Below are positions 1 through 10,476 of a DNA stretch of 51,651 nt, in pieces. This DNA comes from Candolleomyces eurysporus (Eukaryota > Basidiomycota > Agaricomycetes > Agaricales > Psathyrellaceae): assembly GCA_027579435.1 (NCBI GenBank), contig JANBPK010000970.1, positions 1 through 51,651 of the forward strand, given 5' to 3'. Position 1 is the stretch's first letter; the number at the start of each line of letters is the position of its first letter. The notes beneath the pieces were generated by a model, which saw only the letters and a list, made by a program, of their open reading frames with translations, was not told the DNA's origin and searched no databases. The position numbers were made by a program, and so were the translations under genes.

Positions 1-350
1 TCAAAGCGCCAATTCAAAGACCCTTTATCCATGAGTTCGGTGTGATGCTCATCGATTTGAATAGATGATACTATCGAAATTTATGTTTCAGCAAACCGTG
101 ACTATTCAAACGCAGAGGCTACATAGAAGTACGATATCTTTATCTGTCCTTCCACTGCATGGGGATTCAAAGCGCCAATTCAAAGACCCTTCTTCCAGGA
201 GTTCGGCGTGATGCTCGATTTGAATGGATGGTACTATTGGAAGGTCACCAAACCTATGGTACCAAATTTGGCTCGCTTTTCAAATGAAGCCTAATTGTTT
301 ACGTTCAAGCATCCCGTGGCATTCAAATCAATGAGGCTGCAGGGAAGTGA
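1..350. repeat. diverged tandem repeat, two copies
   Basis: Two copies of a unit of about 166-180 bp lie head to tail. Copy one runs from 1 to about 166 and copy two from 167 to about 350. Both open with the shared string tcaaagcgccaattcaaaga and continue with similar text (gttcgg.gtgatgctc, gatttgaat.gatg). They also share a later block at 89-130 and 300-345. Copy one is cut by the window edge, so more copies may lie upstream. No coding potential was seen. Confidence 0.7.
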
Positions 351-801
351 GGTTGCTTATTATGACCTGAGTCAACCCTTCAGTGTAATATGAGAACCCC
401 AAACCCTCAATTTGAAACGTGGGCCCTGCAAGGCTTACTGCCTATCAAGGTGATATTCTGGAAAACTCTGAACTCAGTCAAAGTCTTATTGCTTGTGTTG
501 AATTGGCCCTTGCCAGAGCTGCGAGGCATATGGATTGGCAGCTCTCACTGTTACGAAACATGCTAAGATGCATTTGGCACAGCCCAGTCACCAGTGACAT
601 AGCATACACTTCAAAAAATTGAATTTAATACCGGTTGCTTGGTTATATTCTGGACAAAAATCTAACCTGTCCAAGGTCGGCTGTGCTGCCTTCTACCGTT
701 GTTAGTTGCTCGCACGCGCCGATGGCAAGTTTCCAATCCTTTAAAAACCGTCTCATTGAAATCATCTTAATTAGCCCTACTACCTATCCCTTGAAAGCCC
801 C

Positions 802-1356
802 ATGACCCCCACCACCACCCACACACCCAACACCGCCGCCACCGATCGGATGGATAGCTCAGAATTCATGGCCCTGGCTCCGCCGCACGAGCTAAGTGAG
901 GCATGTCACGCCAGAGCCAAAAGGCGATGTGGGTCACTTCCATCACAATGCTCAGTCAAGGACTGACAAGGGTCCTACTAAATGCAGATGCACCAAACAC
1001 AGCTGGTCCAGAAATAGTTCTCTTACGAATGCACCGAACAGAGCGTCGTCTGAAGGCCCAAGCTCAGAGACGTAAGGAAGAACTTGAAGATTTGAAGGAC
1101 GAGCTGACGGGAACGCGAATGGAGGTAGTGCTCCTCCATGAGCGAGTGGGGGNACTTGAAGGACACGCTCGATGAGACACAGGCTGCTCTAGAGCAGGCG
1201 AGAAGACTTGTGGATCAGTTCCGGGGATGGTGGATCAATGAGTATTATTTTGTCAAAGTCCTCCTGCGCATGCTTCCTTCATCTCAAAGGAAAGGGGTTG
1301 ACAAGATTGCAGACTCCTCCCAGGCCCAATACCGGGCATTCTTCAATAGCCCGTAG
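802..1356 (+). CDS. hypothetical coiled-coil protein
   Basis: This is a small protein of unknown function. The best model has exon 1 at 802-928, an intron at 929-987 (gtgggt...gcag, 59 bp) and exon 2 at 988-1356. The intron joins the Thr/Pro-rich N-terminus in frame to a charged heptad-like region (RRLKAQAQRRKEELEDLKDE). An ambiguous base at 1153 breaks the frame; without it the coiled coil continues as LKDTLDETQAALEQARRLVD and ends in an aromatic segment with RGWW and NEYYFVKVLL. That recovery of a single frame argues for an assembly indel rather than a pseudogene. The C-terminal RGWW..NEY pattern looks like a fungal lineage-specific family, but I cannot name it. Neighbours are repeats and transposon sequence. 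Confidence 0.55.
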
Positions 1357-2335
1357 AATTGTTGCCATCCGAAGCTCTTCTTGCCCCTGATAATTACCTC
1401 TTGTTCCTCCCTTCACTTGTTCATATATCAACTTAGGCTGCCAGAACTGTGCTGATTGATATTGAAAGGCTACGATCCACATCGAGGTAATAGAGTCGGG
1501 GTGGGTGTGGTCCACATCTGACTACATCTGACCGTGTTCACGGAAAACTACATGAAACAAAGAATATAAAGCACCATGGGTATACTGCCCTCCAACGAGA
1601 GCACCAGGCAAAAATCATAGGGTAGTAAAAAGTGTGCAGGCATGAGTGTACGGACAATTGAGAGGCCAGCATCCGAAGAGTCGAATGCAGGGCGGGTCGA
1701 ACAGCTGGGCCGTCGAGGCCTCACTCAGCCCGCGAGGCGGTTGAAGGTGCCGTCATTCTCTGACCGGCCTTCCCATCGAATGAACCCGCTGAGGATGGGG
1801 TGTAGTTTTGAGAATAGGAGAATAGACAGTCCAGAATATGATGAACCTACCCGACGATCTGAGATGTTTCTCATATCCCCCCCTCCATGCTACCTGGTAC
1901 TCTTCTACCATAAACCGTCAGTTGTAGGAATAACGGAAGGCAAATGAAGGCTTACGAGGAATGCGAGCGGCTATCGGTCCCTTTTCGATCCAGAACCTTG
2001 CATCCAATATGGCAGACGAAGAGAGCCGTTCATGGTCGACTGCCAGCTCGAGAACAATGACACTGAGCATCACATTGTGCCAGAGCTGTGTATACTCGCT
2101 TTCGGGGCATCCGCCCCGAATCTTCTTGGAGCAGTCGTCGATCATGTTCACCGCCTCTCGGACGGCTTGATCACCCACGGTCCCATATCCTGGAGCGCTC
2201 CTGGAGCTATCACTGGGATTACACTGTCAGTACGCTCACGCATTTGCACTCGCCCGCTGCTGGGCTTACATGGACTATGAGAATTGTCAATTCTTTGAAA
2301 ACAAGCATAATAACCCGTGCCTACGGCACGGCACA
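1357..2335. other. intergenic, no gene recognised
   Basis: Short overlapping frames occur on both strands, but none has codon-like composition, splice structure or a recognisable domain. CpG dinucleotides occur at ordinary frequency here, in contrast to the next block. Confidence 0.5.
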
Positions 2336-4311
2336 TGCAAGTGTTTATCCCAGCATAAAAATAACATAGTGTTGGGGCACCTCCAATTTGTTGGAGCAAT
2401 TGCATAATTACTCAGGCTATGAGCAAAAAATATCAGTCTATGATAGGGCTTCTAGTTCTTGGTAGTCAGTGGTTGACAATCATGATAATTATTAATAGGG
2501 CAAGTTGTAATTTTAATCTTCTGAAGATTGCAAACAGCAACATAGAATTGATCATGTGTGAAGATGGGAGTTCTTGAGTCTTCAAACCAATATGCTTCAC
2601 TAATTGAATTGCTGATAGTCACTATACAACTTGGAAATTGGAGACAGGCAAATCAAAAGAGGATCTCGGTTTCTGATGGTTGAATCTTAACAGCCATGCT
2701 TATGCAAGGCAAGCACATCATGTCAGTAAGACACCTAGCCTGCTGGAGAAAATTTTGTAGTTCACAATTTAATTTGTGGTCTGCCAGATACCGCCTAATG
2801 TATGGGTAGGTACATGAAATTATGGTCAAAATTGCATTAATGCAAACCTCTTGGGAAAGCTTCCAGGGTATGCCTTACTGGAGGGTATCTTGCAAGGTGT
2901 TTTGGCTCATGTACACTTAGACCTTCAAGCCTTTGCTACCAAGCCTTTGCAGTGATGGTGAGCATCAGTGAAAATTCAGGTCTATGAAGGGCTTGGAGTG
3001 GTTGTAGCAGGCAATGAATCAATGGCCTGAGGACCAATAGCCCACACTTTGTTATTATAAAGAGACAGTGAGACCATAGCCATGCATGCACATGCAATCC
3101 ATGTGTTCCAGGGCATTTTGACTCAAGTTCATACACACAGATTCCAGGTGCCAAGATGGATGCATGGCATGTGCAGGAGCCAACAGCGGCACTGCTGTTT
3201 TCTGTCAGTGTTTCCTGCTTTCCTTGTTGGCCTGTCCTCCCCAAATTATTAACCTCCAATGCCAAGACCTTGAAAGTAATTCACATACTGGTGGAGTCCA
3301 GATACCTTGGTCCACTGCTGTACAAAGCAGTGGCCACTTCCCACAGGTGCACTGTGGGGGGGAGAAGGATTGCACCTTTGTGACTCCTTGATCACCTGCC
3401 CTTCATTGAACTTGTATAAACATTTGTCTAAACTACAATTAAGCTCTGCTGCTCCATTCAGTCACATGTCTATTCTGTGCATTGCCATTGTGTGCCTTTT
3501 GAGCTAAACACCTGGAGCACTTAACAGAATATTTACCATGAAGCCCACAGAGGTCTTTGGGAGGGTTCACAAAAATTTCCTACTGCTGTAAATGCTGCCT
3601 GAGTATTGTTCAGTGATTCCAAAAAACTATTAAGTGCTCTGTGAGGTCAGTAAGCTCCCCAAAGTAATCAGCAATAGTTTAGGTTCTATACACAGAGAAA
3701 GATTCAACTATAAGTTTTACATCAACCTTTCACTTTAGCTAGTTGTCATGCAGCCTTTTCTGAAAAATCCCTTGCTGTTGAATAGCTACAACAGCCATGC
3801 CTTTTTGGTGCTTGAACTTATATGTTATGGGGTATCAGGTTTATGTCATATACTATCAAATTTCCTGCAAACCAACTTGGGAAAGGACCTATTCTATGCT
3901 CTATTGGGGGTCATGTTTTATCAGGGGTATGGATGAGGGCAGTGTTGACTGTGGTGAATGCTTGAGTTCTTGTGCACAATAGTTAAATGAGATGCTCTGC
4001 CAAATATTTGATGGATGGGGTTGGAGGTACTGAAAGCATTAAATTTGAAGGTTTACAAACTATCCAACTTTCTATAACTCACCTCCCAGAACTTTGTTGT
4101 GAAAAGGCACATGCGGTTAAAATTAAATGTTCAAGTTCTTTTACATATCTTAATATTGGCCCAAAGACACATTATAATGCATCCTTTCATCACAGCTATG
4201 GTTTTCCAAAAATTCTCATATGCCCAGGGTTGACCCGACAGCAATTCATAAACCATGAATCATGACTCAAGCCCTGCAGCCAGGCTCTGTGCATCACAAC
4301 ATAGCAAACTG
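2336..4311. other. CpG-depleted, AT-rich block, probable decayed repeat
   Basis: In roughly 1,975 bp I count only five CG dinucleotides (about 2667, 2792, 3187, 4114 and 4236), with none between about 3189 and 4112. TG and CA are very common (for example catgcatgcacatgcaatcc). Flanking DNA on both sides has normal CpG content and the edges are sharp. All reading frames are broken by stops. This is the expected scar of long-term cytosine methylation and deamination in a silenced repeat, which is known for transposons in agaricomycetes. The element type cannot be read from the sequence. Confidence 0.7.
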
Positions 4312-4427
4312 ATGGCGCCGGAGTTTTGATGACCTAAGCAATGCGCCCGTGCTCCCGAGCTCCCTTGCTTATGTAAATAAGGATTTTTCCCACCCGTTCT
4401 GTCTTAATATTATTGATTGGCTCAATA

Positions 4428-4448
4428 CTGTAACGAACTGTATGGTAG
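4428..4448 (+). repeat. left terminal inverted repeat
   Basis: It begins CTGTAACGAACTGTATGG directly after a TA dinucleotide. It pairs with the reverse complement of 7764-7784 at 20 of 21 positions. Confidence 0.88.
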
Positions 4449-4484
4449 CAACCGGGTTTGGAGCGTTACACTTTTTGCACTGAG

Positions 4485-4536
4485 AAATTAGGCAACTGCC
4501 GGGGTGTTCCGCGTTACGTTGCCAAAATTAGGCAAC
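4485..4536 (+). repeat. left subterminal motif pair
   Basis: Two direct copies of aaattaggcaac lie at 4485-4496 and 4525-4536. The second is part of an inverted repeat, gttgcc and ggcaac around aaaatta. The same 12-mer occurs twice at the right end in the same orientation. Such subterminal repeats commonly bind transposase; that role is inferred here. Confidence 0.7.
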
Positions 4537-4662
4537 CATGGCCAATTACCGGGCCATTTTCATGACAGGACGTGAACTTATCACTTCGCATGGTTGAGCA
4601 AGCCTTCTGAACGCCAACGGCGCAAAATGATTACTTTTTGTTAGTCTGTAGCTACAGCCACT

Positions 4663-7605
4663 ATGTCTGGCAAGGGCATCTCACAAGCTCTTGCAACTCG
4701 TATCGAGCGGCTCAAGTTACTCTTCAACAACTTACCAAGTTCTCTTCCCATTTTACCTCATGAATCTGCCTATGCGTTTGGCCTGGACAACGACGATATC
4801 AAGGAAGAGGGGATGGCCTATGCCTTCAACCAGAATCTCGAAGTCGTGTTCAGGACCTTCGAGAACCCAGTTATTACCCTGAATCAGCGAGGTCCCTGTT
4901 ACAACGACGCAATTGCCCTCTTTGGCAGAGTTGCAAAAGCCCTCCCAGGAAGCAAAAGGGAATCGAAAGATGGAGTTGTGCATCGATGGCTTGACCGTTT
5001 GATCTCGGCAGCTGAGAGAGCAGGGGCCAAGATACCAAGGAAGAGGTAAGTCTGTTGCCTCTTGTTAGCCCACCAGGAACTGACAGGATGCGTGCAGGAA
5101 AGCTGATGAAATCTCTGATGATGAAACCCGGGTGTCTGCGCCAGCATTCCCGCACCATCCAATCGAAATATCGAGTGACTCTGAGTCAAACAAAAGCACA
5201 CGACATGCGCCAAACCGCATCTGCCATCCCGCCAAGCCAAAGCACCGAGAACCAGCTGGGCAGGCTGCACCAGAGTTAACACAGGCCGTCCTTAAACAGG
5301 CGTCCCTGTTCAATTTTGGATGCAAGAAGATCACCCCAGTGGAGGCTCGTGCACAGCGCGAGAATATTTCGAAACAGCTAGGCACAGACCAAGCAACAAT
5401 TCGTGCCGAGGAGGAGCGGAGGAAGAGGAGGCGTATTGACAGAAAGAAAGAAAATGGTCGGGAGCGGCAGAGACGGTTCAGGGCAAAGCAGAAGGAGCAT
5501 CAGGTTGGGCAGGAGAGTGGTGAAGGCGGGGATAGGAGGGCTCGAAAAAGGAGGAGGCTAGCAAACAATGATGGTCAAGAAACGCTGGTGCTGGAAGGTC
5601 TGGCAGAAATGTCGCGCATGAATACAAAGCGGTGGACGCAAAGTCGCAATGGCACCAAGAATGGGGTCATCAAGGAAAACGCGAAACGTATCAACTATTT
5701 TATCCCCTTTCTGTGGGCGGCAATCGATCGGATCGCCCCCAAGGTGGCATGGTCGCCAGCTGTAATCGTAAAAACACTTCAGCTCCAGAATCCTGCGCTA
5801 TATGGCCGGCTTAATCAAGGGACGGTATTCAAATGGATCTCAGAAAAAGGGGACTGATGGTCAAAGAAGACGTTGAAGAAAGTTGAGAAGAAGGGGGACC
5901 TCACAGCAAGTGGTCGAGTTGGCGTCTTGACTCCCTACCCTGAGTTGGTCGCAGAAATCAAAACCAAATTGACATCGTTGCGAGCAACGGGTGTTCCCCT
6001 TGACCGTTTGTTGGTGTGGTCGATCATTCTCGCACTTGTGAGCGAAAGAAAACCACATCTGTTGGCATCATTCAAGTGCTCGGAGGTGAGCAATCAAGTC
6101 CTACGCTTTCCTATGTCACAAGTTAATTATTGAGTCCTTATCTACAGCAATATGTCGGTCAATTTCTGGCAAGCAAGATGGGATTCAGTCTACGGAAGGG
6201 TACACGCACTGCAGCTAAGCTGCCTGACGATTATGTCGCACAGTGTGAAAGGGCCCTGTTCCGAGTTGTTCATCTTCTCAACCTGTACGATGTTCCACCT
6301 GGTCTAATCGTCAACGTGGACCAGACTGGGGTGTTAATTTTGATGTCGCGAGGGAACACCTATGAGAAATCGGGCTCACGTCAAGTTGATATTGCTCATC
6401 TTGATGAAAAGCGTGCCTATACTCTGTGCGTGGCAACAACCCCGGCTGGAGATGTTCTTCCATTTCAGCAAGTCTGGTCTGGCCAAACAGAGAACTCGCT
6501 TCCAAATAGCCAGGCACCAGCATATGCTGAAGCAGTTAAAGAAAATTTCCATTTCACGGTAGCTGCAAGTCAAAAGAAAACAAGTCATTTCAGTACTCTC
6601 AAGACGATGAAAGAGGTATGATGTTTTACTTATCTACGGGTTTGACATATTCTGACCAAATATCAGTGGATGGCGAGCATTCTTCTGCCCTATGTTCAGC
6701 AGTACATCGCCGATCGTGGTTTACCACAGAACCAAAAGGCAATTCTACTCATTGATTGTTACCCGGTTCATGTTGGGAAAGAATTCCGAACCCACGTTTT
6801 CGAGGAGTATCCCAATGTTTTTCTTTTATTCATTCCTGCTGGTTGTAAGTGATGTTAACTTGTGATTGGTTCCCAGGTAACTCAAGCTCTCCGATCCAGG
6901 TACTGGAGTTTTTCAGGCAGCGGATGTTGGTCTGAATCGTGTTATCAAGCACTTTCTTCGCCAAGAAGCGATTCAATATCTTGTCGACTCTCATACAAAG
7001 CAAATTGCCTCCGGTCTCACCACTGACCAGATCAAGTTCACAACATCGCTCCCAGCCCTCTGCAATGCTTCGGTCCAACCCCTCGTCAAGTTGTTTAACT
7101 ATCTTCATGGACCCAATGGTCGAGATCTTATCAAAAATGTGAGTTTCCGTCTTATTTGTGCTTCTGGGTTCTACTAACAATGCAAAAGGCATGGGAGAAA
7201 TGTTCCGTGAAAGAGTGGAACCTGTGAGAAGGATGCCTGACCAGCAAAAAGACAAAGGCTGCTTATCGTGAGTATCTCGAGACTGACGCAACCCTTCGTC
7301 GCGAGATAGAGAATAAAATCGGACGGGAGGCACTCTTGGAAGCAGTTCTCGCGCCGGATGATGCTGCCGGTGAGGACTATGATGTGGACCCCTCTGATAT
7401 TCCACTATCCACTGTTGCCTCAACTGTTGCAGGAATCGGCGGAGATGTGAATGTCGCGGGCATCAATAGCAACCGTTTTGTTGTCACCACGGCAGCGGTG
7501 GACCAAGACCAGGATGGCACGTTTGTTCCCACCAGCCACACAGAGAATATTTGGGCATACACAGTGGATGGTGTCCACTGGACTGAGAGTTTGGCAGAGC
7601 GATAG
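4663..7605 (+). pseudogene. DDE superfamily transposase with two nonsense codons
   Basis: Six exons hold a consistent frame: 4663-5045, 5098-6085, 6148-6615, 6667-6844, 6900-7138 and 7189-7605, about 890 codons. The N-terminal part is followed by a very basic stretch (EEERRKRRRIDRKKENGRER) and a region before the catalytic core. The three acidic residues of a DDE_1-type core are visible: VNVDQTGV near 6317, LLIDCYPVH near 6750 and QAADVGLN near 6920. In-frame TGA codons lie at 5855-5857 and 7225-7227, and the frame is open on both sides of each. Both would fit an ancestral CGA arginine changed by C to T at a CpG, so this copy is probably inactive. The start was chosen as the first ATG of the leading exon inside the terminal repeat. 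Confidence 0.83.
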
Positions 7606-7681
7606 AGCAGCTACTTTGGGTGTAAATGACGTAGATTTTGAACGAGAAATATTCGATTTTTGGCCGATTTTCAGCGTATTA

Positions 7682-7733
7682 AAATTAGGCAACCACCCCT
7701 GCGTTACGGGTTACATCCCCAAAATTAGGCAAC
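7682..7733 (+). repeat. right subterminal motif pair
   Basis: Two copies of aaattaggcaac lie at 7682-7693 and 7722-7733, in the same orientation as the left-end pair. They are interspersed with gcgttacg motifs that also occur near the left end (about 4511). Confidence 0.7.
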
Positions 7734-7763
7734 ATCGAGACCCCGCGTTACGCGTTACCGTTT

Positions 7764-7784
7764 CTACCATACAGTTCGCTACAG
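7764..7784 (-). repeat. right terminal inverted repeat
   Basis: The reverse complement begins CTGTAGCGAACTGTATGG and differs from the left repeat at one position. It is followed by TA at 7785-7786. Confidence 0.88.
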
Positions 7785-7786
7785 TA

Positions 7787-8111
7787 GTCAGTCCTCTCAA
7801 AATTGCTACCCATCTAACCAAGTCAAAGTTCGCCGTTCTTTCAATCCCTCTGCCTTTGGTGTTTGTTGCAGCTTTTGCCTGACAGCTCAGGGATAAGTGT
7901 TTACAACTTATCTCAAGATTTGAGCGTTCAATTGGATAGGAGCAGGTTCATGCACTCGATTGCAATAGTCCTGGATAAGAAGTAAACTAGCAAAGGCTAC
8001 AGCGAGAGAAGTAGAGCTACTTGATACATATGATAAGGTCCATAAATAACTACCAATGTGCCACACAAAGAAAAAAAAAATCGCGCTCTGAGGCTTAACC
8101 CAACGACTCGT
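7787..8111. other. intergenic between transposon and BAH-PHD gene
   Basis: This stretch holds the 3' flank of the minus-strand BAH-PHD gene. No reading frame or structured element is supported. Confidence 0.5.
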
Positions 8112-10242
8112 TTAAATTGCACTCATACAATTCGGACAAACCAGCGCCGGCAACGCCTTCTTACCACCCTTCACCTTCACCTCCACATTCTCCAACGTGA
8201 GAGGTTCACTATTGGTAGCATCTCCTGAACCTAACACCACTTCTTCCCAATTCTCCTCCTTATTTTTCTTTGTCTTCCTACTCTTCTTACTATTGAAACG
8301 ACTCTGACTCCGACTCCTGCTTTTGCTGCTCCTGCGGGTCAAAGCTCCCTCCACTTCATCTTCCTCATCCATCTCCGCATCCTCGTTTTCATTATCCAAC
8401 CCTTCTTCTTCTTCTTCGCCAGTATCGCCGCCGAGTAATTCGTACACCAGCCTCCTTGCCCGTACAACAGCCCGCACGTTCCCCCGACACCCCACCCCNT
8501 GGCGAACAACCGCCCACGAACGATAGGCTGCTGTGCAACATGCACGAGTGCCTGCGGGAGCGACGAGAGCGCCTCGAGCAGCGCTTCGTCGTTCCCNTCC
8601 TCGTCCTCATCCTCGTCCTCTTCTTCGTCCTCGGCAGGGAGAGAGGAGAAAAGAAGGGGCGGGGTAGTTACAAACTCGGTCTCAAAAACCACCGTCTTCC
8701 TCTTTTTTCCTGGACTGGCGCTGGGGCTCTTGAGCGCGCTCCTCCTGTTGTTGCTGGTAGAGCTTTTCGAGGGACTCGGGGTCCCGGTGATTCCGGGCAG
8801 GCCAGCGAAGGCACCGCCATACCCAGTCCTCGGGGCGCTAGTAGTAGCACTCATCCTAGCGCTAACGGCGCTCCTCGTCGTCCTTGTCGCCGTTGTGGAA
8901 GCGCTCCGTAAACTCCGCTTTCTCCTCTTCGCACTCCTCTTCTCCTCCTCGCCCGGTGTCTGTTTCATATACCGCCTGAGAGGAGTACGTTTATCGGTAT
9001 CGGGCGAGTTGGCTAGAAGGCCGAGGTTGAGGTCGAGGTTGAGGTGGGGGCGGAGATGATTACGGCTACTGCGTCGAGTTCCTAGTCGGGAGGTTGAAGT
9101 TTTCGTTTTCGTTTTCGCCTGCTTTTGCTGTTTATTTTNGGTTGGCCGGGCCGTTGTTGGGTACGTGTGAGAGGAGGCACGATTGGTGGTACCATCTACG
9201 GCAGGAGGGGCGTGGGCAGAAGTGCATGAGGCTGCCGGGGGTGTCGGAGGTGGGGTCGTAGGGTTTGGCGCAGAGGCAGGATGTACCGCCGGGTTTCGGC
9301 TGGGCACGATTCAGATTACGACGGGACGAGGAGTGGTTGGGCTGATGAGCCAGAGTGTGTGGTCCAAAGATATTTGACGGTGTAGCATACCTTGAGCCTC
9401 CGGCTTTGCCTCTCGATCGTATATCGCGTATAGAACACGTTGGGGTCGATATACTGTTGCTCGATATCTTCGTCCTTGAGTTCAGGGATAGTGATGACCT
9501 CTATTGTAACGCCAATCGTGAGTTGACTTGGAATAGGAGATAAATAGAAAACTTACCATTGAACGATTCTGACGAGACAAAGTCAAAGTGGTCAGAGAAG
9601 ACGCGTTCGAAGGGTGAGCACGCGCTGGTGTCACTGCGTGGACAACAGTAGTTACCATCTTCGAACCACAACCGATGGGGAATGAGGGACGTACAATGAC
9701 TTGATGACTCCTGCAACGTCCTCTGGCGCGTAATACCACTGAACTTTCGCCCAGACCTGCACGGTTATTGTCGGATGTTTAGCGCCTTGAGGTGAACAAA
9801 GATTTATAATTTGAGCAGCTCACGTCATTGGTATCATCCTCGTCGTGAATAACTCCTCGTATCTCCCTAATTTTGACGACCCAATAATCGTGTTCGGGCA
9901 TGTCGACGCCAGGTGGGTAATGGTGTGGTAGTACTGTCGCCCTGAGCAGTAGGGTGGGACGGAATTTCAGTACTCTGACACGGATACACCCATTGCTCCG
10001 ATAAGCCGCGAAATATTCCTCACGTTTGTCCCCTCGTAAATTTATGGAGGTTATCGTCGTCATCCGTAACTGAACGAAGGAGATCCATTAGTATGAAGGC
10101 TGGGGCAAGGCTGGAGACAGTCTGCACCTGCGAAACACGCGAAAGTCTTCATTTTTTCCCATTCTTCCTGCGTAGGTAGAGCGTGATCCTGACCCTGGTG
10201 AGTGGGAGCCTTCACCTGGCGGCGAGCTCTCCGAGGGGCCAT
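8112..10242 (-). CDS. BAH-PHD chromatin-binding protein
   Basis: Seven exons in one frame: 10128-10242, 10024-10069, 9824-9941, 9701-9756, 9557-9633, 9391-9500 and 8112-9299; about 570 residues. The BAH domain spans exons 3 to 6, with YWVVKIREIRGVIHDEDDTN, then WAKVQWYYAPEDVAGVI, then YIDPNVFYTRYTIERQSRRL. A PHD-type zinc finger opens exon 7: CLCAKPYDP, MHFCPRPSCRRWYHQSCL. A long low-complexity acidic and basic linker follows, then a conserved tail (ALVHVAQQPIVRG, RGNVRAVVRARRLVYELL) ending in ALVCPNC. Ambiguous bases at 9139 and 8499 shift the frame; the frames on either side are plainly one protein. BAH-PHD proteins are histone readers, and the Neurospora protein EPR-1, which acts in H3K27me3 silencing, has this architecture. 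Orthology is not shown here. The gene is divergent from the downstream Yop1/HVA22-type gene. Confidence 0.82.
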
Positions 10243-10476
10243 GACTTGGGTGAACGAAGGAGCAGACAGGGACCAACGGACGGAATTCCAACAACCGGGA
10301 ATAGGATTTGATCGGAGTTGTTAGCTGACATAATCGGTGATGTGGTAAATAGCGACACCGAAAGGGAGCAAGTGGAACACGCGGACAGGTCAACTTTTGG
10401 ATTCAAATACTATTCTTGCTTCTTTCGTCTCCTTTGACTGGCATTCTTCCAGCTGCTCTCCTGCTCGACTACGACC
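10243..10476. promoter_or_regulatory. divergent intergenic region, BAH-PHD and HVA22-type genes
   Basis: The start codons of the two genes are separated by 234 bp, so the promoters must overlap or lie back to back here. A pyrimidine-rich stretch (ttcttgcttctttcgtctcc) precedes the plus-strand start. No defined operator was recognised. Confidence 0.5.

Larger units (their letters stand above)
4428..7784 (+). mobile_element. pogo/Tc1-mariner-like DNA transposon, full length
   Basis: A 3,357 bp element lies between TA dinucleotides (4426-4427 and 7785-7786), the target duplication typical of Tc1/mariner and pogo elements. Terminal inverted repeats of 21 bp match at 20 of 21 positions. The interior codes for a spliced DDE transposase on the plus strand. 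Subterminal motifs ending in ttaggcaac occur twice at each end. The near-perfect terminal repeats and preserved splice sites indicate fairly recent insertion, but two in-frame stops make this copy unlikely to produce transposase itself. Confidence 0.88.

Noticed and set aside
2936..3265. Minus-strand frame resembling transposase-like hydrophobic text
   Set aside because: It is short, lies in the CpG-depleted block, and neighbouring frames are full of stops. I could not assign it to any transposase family.
6830..7423. 197-codon minus-strand frame
   Set aside because: Antisense to the transposase catalytic exons; no domain.
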